Of a stretch of DNA of 16,223 bases, positions 1 through 5,548 are shown in pieces. The stretch is from positions 1 to 16,223 of the forward strand of contig JBIICS010000059.1 in assembly GCA_044238735.1 (NCBI GenBank), read 5' to 3'. The number at the start of each line of letters is the position of its first letter. The first letter of the stretch is position 1. The position numbers were made by a program, and so were the translations under genes. This DNA comes from JBIICS01 sp044238735 (lineage in GTDB: Bacteria; Bacteroidota; Bacteroidia; UBA4408). The notes under the pieces were generated by a model. That model had not been told where the DNA came from and made no database searches. It saw only the letters and a program-made list of their open reading frames with translations.

Positions 1-1428
1 GGCAGACAGGGTAACTGAATCTGTTGCGGTAAAAGAAGTAGTATAACTGTTACTTCCGTTAATACCATCCCAAGTATAAGTATAGCCCGAATTACCTCCC
101 GAAGAAATTACTGAGATAGTGGTTGAAGCCCCATAACAAATAGTATCGGTAGAGGTAACGTTAATTGTTAAGGGTTGAGGCTGATCAATAAAAATACCAT
201 TAATGGTGGTGTCACACCCTTGCTCGTCGCTTATATTAACCGAGTATGTTCCGGTAGGTACGCCGTTTAAAATACTATCGCCGGTAAACCCATTACTCCA
301 CGAATAGGTATTTGTTCCATAACCATTAGTACCCGATACAAAAGCCTGTCCGTTGCTTTCACCGTAACATCTAATCCAGGTAGTGTCTATAAATGATCCT
401 ATTAAATCTTTACGTTCGGCTAATACATAAGGAACAAACTTATTTAGTGCAGCCGTTGAGCTGGCATTATTGGTGGCTGTATTTAATGTTGTATTTAAAC
501 TTTGCCAGTTTGCGTTTACATAATTCCAGATCTTTAAGTCACCTTCATTAATAGTATTTAAACTACCATTGGAAATATTCCATTCTGGTTCTATATAGCT
601 GAAAGATAATTGAGCTAGGGGAGAAGCGGTATAGTTTGAATCCGCTAGATGCCAGAATCGGTCGTTTGCTCTTTTATCATGTTCCGATTGACAATTGTTT
701 AAAAAATTAAGAACCCCGATAGGAAGCGGACGATTGTTGGTAGCAAGACTAGTATTGGTTGGATATGTAGCGGCCATTATCCCGGAATTTTTTATTCCAG
801 CGTTATTACCGGCAGTTGAGATATTAAATGTAAAAGGAATATAATCGGCAGCAAAGCTTCCAAATGGAACAGTATAATTTCCAATAGTATTGGCACAACG
901 CCAGTAAACCATGCCATAGCCCACGCTGCTGTTTGATTCACTGATGATATATCCGGATGTACGTGTAATGGTGCTGGCGATCGGATTAGTTATAGTAAGG
1001 GTTTTTTTGTTTAAATCAAGCGGACGATCGTTAAGGCTTAGAATACCTGAACTGCCACCTACAATTGTATTAATGTTAAGAGTTTTAGTACCGGTACCTG
1101 ATAAAGTAAGATTATTAAATGTGGTTGTAAACGAACCATCGATAAACTGATTATCGCCAAATAAGTTAACGGTACCGGTGAGTGAATCCATAGCGCCGTT
1201 GTTTACTTCGTTTATCCAATCGTTTTTAACATAAATAATTCCATTATTATGAAAGATACCATTGTTGCCGGAATTACTTTCGTTTGTTAATCCACCTTGT
1301 ATATATAATATTCCGCCGCTTTGGATGGTAACTTCAGAACCGTTATTATAAAATAGGTTGTTCTGAGCGAATGCATAATGCCCCCAAAAGAGAAATAACG
1401 AAAGAAAAATTAAATAGTCTTTTTTCAT
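1..1428 (-). CDS. Secreted surface protein with SprB-type repeats, 3' end cut off by window edge
   Basis: The reading frame is open from an ATG at 1428 to the left edge (476 codons, no stop), so only the N-terminal part is visible. Residues 1-21 form a signal peptide (Lys-Lys, hydrophobic stretch, Ala-Phe-Ala before Gln22). Residues 22 to about 340 are Asn/Gly/Thr/Ser-rich with beta-strand periodicity, as in large Bacteroidota surface proteins. From about 350 there is a SprB-like repeat: Cys354-Tyr-Gly-Glu-Ser, a Tyr-Ser-Trp-Ser core, then Gly-Thr-Tyr-Ser-Val and Asp-Glu-Gln-Gly-Cys. A second copy starts with Cys431-Tyr-Gly-Ala, 77 residues later, and is cut by the edge. SprB repeats are known from gliding adhesins and type IX-secreted proteins, so a C-terminal sorting domain beyond the edge is expected but not seen. 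The ATG overlaps the stop of the upstream gene (ATGA), implying translational coupling. An adhesin role is inference. Confidence 0.82.
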   Translation of the reverse strand, partial: MKKDYLIFLSLFLFWGHYAFAQNNLFYNNGSEVTIQSGGILYIQGGLTNESNSGNNGIFHNNGIIYVKNDWINEVNNGAMDSLTGTVNLFGDNQFIDGSFTTTFNNLTLSGTGTKTLNINTIVGGSSGILSLNDRPLDLNKKTLTITNPIASTITRTSGYIISESNSSVGYGMVYWRCANTIGNYTVPFGSFAADYIPFTFNISTAGNNAGIKNSGIMAATYPTNTSLATNNRPLPIGVLNFLNNCQSEHDKRANDRFWHLADSNYTASPLAQLSFSYIEPEWNISNGSLNTINEGDLKIWNYVNANWQSLNTTLNTATNNASSTAALNKFVPYVLAERKDLIGSFIDTTWIRCYGESNGQAFVSGTNGYGTNTYSWSNGFTGDSILNGVPTGTYSVNISDEQGCDTTINGIFIDQPQPLTINVTSTDTICYGASTTISVISSGGNSGYTYTWDGINGSNSYTTSFTATDSVTLSA

Positions 1429-3074
1429 TTGGCAGGTTTTTCCAGTAATTCTATTTTATTAATTAGTTTTTCAAGCGATCTTTTTATATCATCAATTTCT
1501 TTTTGTTGATTTATGATTAGCTGTTGCTGTTCTTTTATGCCCTGTAAAAGATAAACCGACATTTTGCTATAATCCATCGCCCATGGTTCCCGACTTTCAT
1601 CATCGGGTCGATAAACCAATAATGGAAATAAATCGTATACTTCCTGAACCAATACTCCCGCTTCTTGATCAGTAATTAAACTTCCTTGTTTAAGTTTGCC
1701 TTTCTCATCGTATACGGGTTGAATTTTTTGATAGGTGTATGTTTTTAATTTCATTAACTTTTCAAGTACGGGTTCTTCAATCGCTTTTATTTGCGTTTTA
1801 AAACGACGATCGCTAAGTGCTAACCATCCGTTGGAAAAAGCATTGCCGTTTCCTGTAATTCTCATCATTACCCGCTCGTTGTTAGAGTTGTCGTACCCTC
1901 TAAATTCAAATCCTCTGTCGTTTGTATTACTATTCGCTGCAGCTTGTCCCGGTGCTGTTGTATTCCAAAGATCGGCGTGGCTTCTGCCTGCATTTCTATT
2001 CATCCCAACCGCTAATCCTCCCACTCCGCCAATCCAGGTTGTACCTGGCCCAGGGCCTCCGCCAGTTGGATCGGAGTTGAAGTTTCCAGCTAAGAAATAA
2101 CCATAACCAACTGTTAATTTATGAAAAGGATTATCTGCAAAGGCGGGTGTAATTGTGGGTGATTGTCCATCCGAAATACCCATCCTAATATTTCCATTTT
2201 GTTGTAAAACCATTACATCCCCAATATAGCCGGGACTTCCAAACTCAGCAGGAAAAAATCCAAGATATCCATTAGGGTGAACGCGTGCTCTATATCCCAA
2301 GGTGCCGCCTGCTCCACCGCGCCATATTAAGCGACCACCATCGGCTACCCCGGTATTAATTAAAGCGCTGCCATTTATTTCCAATGCCTCAGAAGGATTA
2401 TATTGATTTATTCCTACACGTGCATCGGAGGTTGCTGTTAAAATGTGATTAATTGCCGGATTGGGCGTGGCAGTGGCGGTAACGCTAAACCTATCTATTC
2501 CACTCGGTCCTAAACGGTAATTATCACCAATGCTTAATATTAAATCAGATTCATCTATTTGTTTATTTTGTCTGTATAATCCAAGTATATCGGTATTATT
2601 CCATAAATCGGAAAAGTTTAAAAAACGACCAGTAGAATTTATGCCCATTGTTTCGCCAATTTGAGTATTTCCCCCTTCAATAGTTAAACGTTGAGCGGGT
2701 GTTGCAGTTCCAATACCAACATCGCCATTAGTAAGAATTCTTACCTTTTCGGTATTATTAGTTCTAAAAACCAAATGTTGATTATCGGTAGTTCCCAAAA
2801 AATTTGTGGTAGGATTGGTTCCTGCATTTCCCAGTATTTTCCAATCGTCGCTGGAAGGTGGAATAACAATTAAACTATCAAATAAAGTTCCGTTCGGATC
2901 AGCAAACACAGTTCTTGCCCCAACACCCGCCAAACTATCACTTCTTATTTTTCCACTTACATGTAGTTTCTCAAGCGGATTGGTATTGCCAACACCCACA
3001 TTTTGTGCAAAGTTGAACTTAGTGATGGATAAGATCAACAAAGAAAGTAATACTATTTTTGATTTAATATTCAT
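1425..3074 (-). CDS. Tail fiber domain (peptidase S74) protein, copy 2
   Basis: This is a 549-residue secreted fibre-like protein. Residues 1-23 are a signal peptide ending Phe-Ala before Gln24. A stalk follows, with recurring Val-Gly-Ile/Val...Pro...Leu...Gly units (from about 26, 119 and 219), typical of trimeric tail-fibre-like beta structures in Bacteroidota. A Gly-rich middle (about 330-400) precedes a C-terminal S74 intramolecular chaperone domain starting at Ser421. Ser421-Asp-Arg-Arg-Phe-Lys426 matches the Ser/Lys dyad motif of endosialidase-type chaperones, which trimerise the fibre and then cleave themselves off at that Ser. The usual Gly-Phe-Ile-Ala-Gln segment is altered to Gly-Val-Leu-Val-Gln. 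A Gln/Lys/Glu coiled coil ends the protein. It lies 4 bases after the paralogous gene and overlaps the next gene by 4 bases. The family is clear; the ligand or surface role is unknown. Confidence 0.88.
   Translation of the reverse strand: MNIKSKIVLLSLLILSITKFNFAQNVGVGNTNPLEKLHVSGKIRSDSLAGVGARTVFADPNGTLFDSLIVIPPSSDDWKILGNAGTNPTTNFLGTTDNQHLVFRTNNTEKVRILTNGDVGIGTATPAQRLTIEGGNTQIGETMGINSTGRFLNFSDLWNNTDILGLYRQNKQIDESDLILSIGDNYRLGPSGIDRFSVTATATPNPAINHILTATSDARVGINQYNPSEALEINGSALINTGVADGGRLIWRGGAGGTLGYRARVHPNGYLGFFPAEFGSPGYIGDVMVLQQNGNIRMGISDGQSPTITPAFADNPFHKLTVGYGYFLAGNFNSDPTGGGPGPGTTWIGGVGGLAVGMNRNAGRSHADLWNTTAPGQAAANSNTNDRGFEFRGYDNSNNERVMMRITGNGNAFSNGWLALSDRRFKTQIKAIEEPVLEKLMKLKTYTYQKIQPVYDEKGKLKQGSLITDQEAGVLVQEVYDLFPLLVYRPDDESREPWAMDYSKMSVYLLQGIKEQQQLIINQQKEIDDIKRSLEKLINKIELLEKPAK
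2712..3008 (-). repeat. Duplicated stalk module, copy 2
   Basis: This segment encodes residues 23-121 of the 1425-3074 gene. It aligns without gaps to 4273-4569, with 82 of 99 encoded residues identical by hand count, and the DNA is visibly similar too. Similarity falls off sharply downstream of it. It contains the widespread Bacteroidota stalk unit with Ser-Ser-Asp-Asp-Trp-Lys and Phe-Leu-Gly-Thr-Thr-Asp-Asn. Confidence 0.85.
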
Positions 3075-3078
3075 AAGA

Positions 3079-4638
3079 TTAATTATGTATAGAATGTGTT
3101 ACGTATAATTTAGATTTTAAATCCTGTATATCTTTTTCAATTAATTGTTGTTTGTTTATCAAAACCTCAATTTGTTCTTTTTGCTTTAAGATAAGTTCTT
3201 GTTGTTCCTGAATGGCTTTTGTAAGTAAAGCGTTTATTTCGGCGTAGTTTATTCCCCATTTTTCATTTTCATTTTTAGCTTTGTATACAACTTCCGGTAA
3301 AACTTCGTAAACATCTTGTGCAATAAATCCGATTTTTTTCAGGCCATCACCTTTATCTTCTTTCCATTCAAAAGAAACAGGTTCTAATTTTAAAACCTCT
3401 TTTAAGCCGTAAGAAAGGGATTTAATATTCTTCTTTTCTCTTCTGTCGGATGTATTTATGGTTCCATTAGTAGCAAATATGGTTCTCCATCTTCTGCTTG
3501 CATTTCCAACAGTCCATCCTCCGCCATTGTCCTGATCAGGAATTACCTCGCCGCCAAACATATGACTTTCAAGTCCGTTTACTTCATAGTAAACTACTCC
3601 CGCATTATTGGTAAAACCCGCAAAGGAATTACCAAATAAAATTCCAAAGTTATTGTTTGCATTATTGGTTAGCCTAATGTATTCAACGTTGTTGGCGTTT
3701 TGATAAATATGAAATTTAGCACCAGGGTTACTTAAACCTAAGCCAACATTACCAATATTGTCTGTAACTAAGGTATATAATGGCCCGGAGGTTCTAAGTG
3801 AAATTACCGGTCCCGGACTGGGATTAGCACTATTGTTAAGTATATTAAAGTCAGGATTACTGTTATCAACTGCTGATTGTAAACCTAATTGCCCACAATA
3901 TCCAACTCTCCAATCCCAATACTTATTGAACGTACATGAAGAATTGGATCTATTTCTAAAGCGTGCCACTGTTGCACTATCCCATAAGTGACCTTTATTA
4001 CCTCCGGTACTAACCTCAAGTGGCCAAGCAGGAGTTGAAGTTTGAATACCAACTCGGTCTTTAGAATCAATGTAGACAGCCGGAGTAGAGGTGCCAGTTC
4101 CATTTAAAAGTAAGCCCTCGTTTGCAGCCGGTTCCGACCAAATGCGTGCTTTTAATGAAGCATTACCGTTTTTAAACAAAATATCTCCAGGATCGGTAGA
4201 GCCCGGAACAGCCATTAATGAAAATTGTCCGCTATTGCCTATTTCCAATCGCTCGGAGGGTGCAGTAGTATTTATACCTACATTTCCGCCAGGTAAAATT
4301 CTTACCTTTTCGGTATTATTGGTTCGGAAAATTAAATCAGCATTATCAGTTGTACCTAAAAAATTTAGAGCGGGATTAGTTCCTCCATTGCCCAATAATT
4401 TCCAATCGTCGCTAGAAGGAGGTACCACCACTAAACTATCGAATAAAGTGCCATTAGGGTCGGCAAAAACGCTTCGTTTTCCAATACCCGCTAAACTATC
4501 GCTTCTTATATTACCGCTAACATGAAATTTTTCGAGCGGATTGGTATTTCCAACTCCAACGTTTTGAGCTAAAGTTTTCGGAGCTATAAGTATACTAAGG
4601 ATCAAGTAAATGTTTAAAATGATTATAAGGAGTTTCAT
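3079..4638 (-). CDS. Tail fiber domain (peptidase S74) protein, copy 1
   Basis: This is a 519-residue secreted protein, first gene of the surface cassette. Residues 1-24 are a signal peptide (hydrophobic Leu/Ile stretch, Leu-Ala before Gln25). The stalk has at least four Val-Gly-Ile/Leu...Pro...Leu/Phe...Gly units, beginning near residues 27, 120, 196 and 298. The C-terminal S74 chaperone domain begins at Ser397-Asp-Arg-Arg-Glu-Lys402, which keeps the Ser/Lys dyad spacing. It carries the canonical Gly-Phe-Ile-Ala-Gln-Asp-Val segment and ends in a Gln/Lys/Glu-rich coiled coil. Residues 24-122 match residues 23-121 of the downstream paralogue at 82 of 99 positions, whereas the middles (about 125-390) do not align by eye. 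The chaperone domain is closer to the family norm than that of copy 2. The ATG at 4638 sits inside a 12-base perfect palindrome (4633-4644). A phage origin is unlikely, since no other phage genes are nearby. Confidence 0.88.
   Translation of the reverse strand: MKLLIIILNIYLILSILIAPKTLAQNVGVGNTNPLEKFHVSGNIRSDSLAGIGKRSVFADPNGTLFDSLVVVPPSSDDWKLLGNGGTNPALNFLGTTDNADLIFRTNNTEKVRILPGGNVGINTTAPSERLEIGNSGQFSLMAVPGSTDPGDILFKNGNASLKARIWSEPAANEGLLLNGTGTSTPAVYIDSKDRVGIQTSTPAWPLEVSTGGNKGHLWDSATVARFRNRSNSSCTFNKYWDWRVGYCGQLGLQSAVDNSNPDFNILNNSANPSPGPVISLRTSGPLYTLVTDNIGNVGLGLSNPGAKFHIYQNANNVEYIRLTNNANNNFGILFGNSFAGFTNNAGVVYYEVNGLESHMFGGEVIPDQDNGGGWTVGNASRRWRTIFATNGTINTSDRREKKNIKSLSYGLKEVLKLEPVSFEWKEDKGDGLKKIGFIAQDVYEVLPEVVYKAKNENEKWGINYAEINALLTKAIQEQQELILKQKEQIEVLINKQQLIEKDIQDLKSKLYVTHSIHN
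4273..4569 (-). repeat. Duplicated stalk module, copy 1
   Basis: This segment encodes residues 24-122 of the 3079-4638 gene and is the direct-repeat partner of 2712-3008, 1561 bases away. The signal peptides just before the repeats differ, so the duplication is confined to the mature N-terminal stalk. Two similar blocks in the same orientation could recombine and fuse or delete the intervening gene (inference). Confidence 0.85.
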
Positions 4639-4710
4639 ATGAAATTTTACTTTTTTGTTTAATGAGAAAAAATGAATTACCAGATTTTAATCCAGATAAA
4701 AGTAATTTTC

Positions 4711-4753
4711 AGCGCTCGTATTTTTGGGGGGTTGCCCCCTCAATAAAGGCGCT
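4711..4753. other. Nested GC-rich hairpin, possible leader structure of the surface cassette
   Basis: Three stacked helices can be read: AGCGC (4711-4715) with GCGCT (4749-4753), TATT (4719-4722) with AATA (4742-4745), and GGGGG (4726-4730) with CCCCC (4735-4739) closing a 4-base loop. An alternative 7-base pairing, TCGTATT (4716-4722) with AATACGA (4766-4772), would compete with the middle helix or form a pseudoknot. There is no T-run beside it, so it is not a standard terminator. It could be a leader element or a dispersed-repeat remnant. Confidence 0.5.
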
Positions 4754-4818
4754 AGTAATAATAATAATACGATTAAATGGTTCTTAAAGCCTATAAAATA
4801 ATTTTGTATGATGCTGGT

Positions 4819-4847
4819 CGAAAGTAATACCTCCGTTAATAATCAAA
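4819..4847 (-). promoter_or_regulatory. Candidate promoter for the S74/SprB cassette
   Basis: On the minus strand TTTG (4847-4844) is followed after 17 bases by TACTTTCG (4826-4819), one mismatch from the Bacteroidota -7 consensus TAnnTTTG. Transcription from here would give a leader of roughly 170 bases containing the 4711-4753 hairpin. A weaker -7-like TACTTTTA lies closer to the gene, near 4696-4703. This is pattern matching only. Confidence 0.3.
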
Positions 4848-4878
4848 AAAAAGGAGTAAAATTGAATTGGCGGTTTAA

Positions 4879-4899
4879 ATTGACCCAATTTGGGTTAAT
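4879..4899. other. Short hairpin
   Basis: ACCCA (4883-4887) pairs with TGGGT (4891-4895) around a 3-base loop. It is extended outward by a G-T wobble and three A-T pairs (4879-4881 with 4897-4899). It lies just beyond the proposed ridA terminator in the direction of ridA transcription and may stabilise it. Confidence 0.4.
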
Positions 4900-4918
4900 A
4901 AAAAAGTATTCGAATACT
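4900..4918 (-). terminator. Candidate intrinsic terminator of ridA
   Basis: On the minus strand AGTAT-TCGA-ATACT (4918-4905) forms a stem of five pairs with a four-base loop, directly followed by a run of T (4905-4900). The 14-base core is a perfect palindrome. It lies about 100 bases after the ridA stop. The stem is short and AT-rich, so its strength is uncertain. Confidence 0.45.
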
Positions 4919-4921
4919 CTA

Positions 4922-4968
4922 CTTTTAGTTTGTTCTTAATCTCTCCATTAGAAACCAAACTAGAAAAG
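4922..4968. other. Long-armed inverted repeat
   Basis: TAGTTTG (4926-4932) pairs perfectly with CAAACTA (4956-4962). The arms continue past a small bulge through CTTT (4922-4925) and AAAG (near 4965-4968). The loop is 23 bases. It lies between the ridA stop and its proposed terminator, so it could form in the ridA 3' untranslated region. Its function is unknown. Confidence 0.35.
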
Positions 4969-5019
4969 AAAAATGGTAGTAAAGAGTTAAACTATGGCGT
5001 AACGGTTATAAATTAACCA

Positions 5020-5403
5020 TTAATCGATTTTTTCAACCGCAATTACAGAAATTTCTACGTTAACATCCAGTGGTAATTTGGCTACCTGAACGGTTTCTCT
5101 GGCCGGATAATCCTGAAAAAAGTAGGATCCATAAACTTGATTTACTTTAGCAAAATCATCCATATTTTTAAGAAAAATAGTTGCTTTTACAACATGATCA
5201 AAGTTCAAATTCGATTCTTCCAAAATAGCTCTGATGTTATGCATTATTTGGTGTGTTTCCTCTTCAATAGTGTTCATAATCATTTCTCCGGATGGGGTTC
5301 GGGCTACTTGTCCGCTAACAAATAAAAATCCATTCGCTTTTACACTGTGACTGTATGGTCCAATTGCAGCAGGGGCGTTAGGACTGTTTACTACTTTTTT
5401 CAT
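5020..5403 (-). CDS. ridA: RidA family reactive intermediate/imine deaminase
   Basis: This is a 127-residue cytoplasmic RidA (YjgF/YER057c/UK114) protein, the family's normal length. Such proteins hydrolyse reactive enamine/imine intermediates such as 2-aminoacrylate, made by PLP-dependent dehydratases, and usually act as trimers. Key positions are conserved: Tyr17 in Ile-Gly-Pro-Tyr-Ser, Gly31 in Val-Ser-Gly-Gln, Arg102 in Pro-Ala-Arg-Glu-Thr and Glu117 in Asn-Val-Glu-Ile. These match E. coli Tyr17, Gly31, Arg105 and Glu120. I chose the ATG at 5403 over an in-frame TTG at 5424, because the family begins right at Met-Lys-Lys and the extra seven residues have no counterpart. It is transcribed alone, divergent from the ctpA operon, with a TAATTTTG promoter element 18 bases upstream. 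Confidence 0.93.
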   Translation of the reverse strand: MKKVVNSPNAPAAIGPYSHSVKANGFLFVSGQVARTPSGEMIMNTIEEETHQIMHNIRAILEESNLNFDHVVKATIFLKNMDDFAKVNQVYGSYFFQDYPARETVQVAKLPLDVNVEISVIAVEKID

Positions 5404-5421
5404 TTTTAAAGGAAATTTTCT

Positions 5422-5429
5422 CAAAATTA
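5422..5429 (-). promoter_or_regulatory. Candidate -7 element for ridA
   Basis: On the minus strand TAATTTTG is an exact match to TAnnTTTG, ending 18 bases before the chosen ridA ATG. This predicts a very short leader. I see no TTG at the expected -33 spacing. It also overlaps the rejected TTG start codon, which favours the ATG at 5403. Confidence 0.4.
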
Positions 5430-5519
5430 TAAAATAAAGTAAAGGAGATGACCTTTTTTTTCATTTTACAATTATTAACCATTAAAGCATCCAAATAAAT
5501 TAAAATCACTAAAAATTAA

Positions 5520-5531
5520 GCTAAATTTAGC
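5520..5531. promoter_or_regulatory. 12-base palindrome upstream of ctpA
   Basis: GCTAAATTTAGC is a perfect palindrome ending 17 bases before the ctpA ATG. It embeds TAAATTTA, one mismatch from the -7 consensus, so it could be a promoter element, an operator, or both. No -33 TTG is visible at the usual distance. Confidence 0.3.
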
Positions 5532-5548
5532 CCTTGTTAAAATTTACA

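Larger units (their letters stand above)
4639..5019. other. Gene-free spacer rich in inverted repeats
   Basis: These 381 bases hold no credible gene on either strand. They lie between the surface cassette start and the ridA stop, both on the minus strand. They contain a nested GC-rich hairpin (4711-4753), a short TAA-type run (4756-4769), a hairpin at 4879-4899, a 14-base perfect palindrome at 4905-4918 and a long-armed dyad at 4922-4968. A small stem (5004-5008 with 5014-5018) follows the ridA stop. I see no tRNA-like or known riboswitch pattern. Confidence 0.7.

Noticed and set aside
944..1150. Small plus-strand open frame antisense to the SprB-repeat gene
   Set aside because: It lies wholly inside a longer, well-supported minus-strand gene with signal peptide and recognised repeats; its own product has no family features.
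1735..4525. Several plus-strand open frames opposite the S74 genes (1735-2100, 2691-2873, 2806-3108, 3758-3991, 4091-4525) and a minus-strand frame at 3885-4103
   Set aside because: These are shadow frames. The 2806-3108 and 4091-4525 products resemble each other only because the stalk DNA is duplicated.
3079..4638. Prophage origin of the tail-fibre-like genes
   Set aside because: There are signal peptides, no neighbouring phage structural, lysis or integrase genes, and the stalk is a common Bacteroidota chromosomal module.
4756..4769. TAA-type trinucleotide run as a phase-variable microsatellite
   Set aside because: There are only about four and a half units in AT-rich non-coding DNA, too short to infer slippage.
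4799..4806. Plus-strand TAATTTTG as a promoter for an RNA gene
   Set aside because: It is an exact -7 match but has no -33 element, no plus-strand gene and no clear plus-strand terminator downstream.
4639..5019. tRNA, CRISPR or IS remnant in the long spacer
   Set aside because: There is no cloverleaf or T-loop pattern, no regularly spaced repeats, no transposase fragment and no target-site duplication visible.
5404..5424. TTG-initiated extension of RidA by seven residues
   Set aside because: The family starts at the ATG at 5403, and the TTG overlaps an exact promoter -7 match.
5534..5548. TTG start for the S41 peptidase, five residues upstream
   Set aside because: The ATG at 5549 begins the basic, hydrophobic signal sequence; the extension adds nothing typical.
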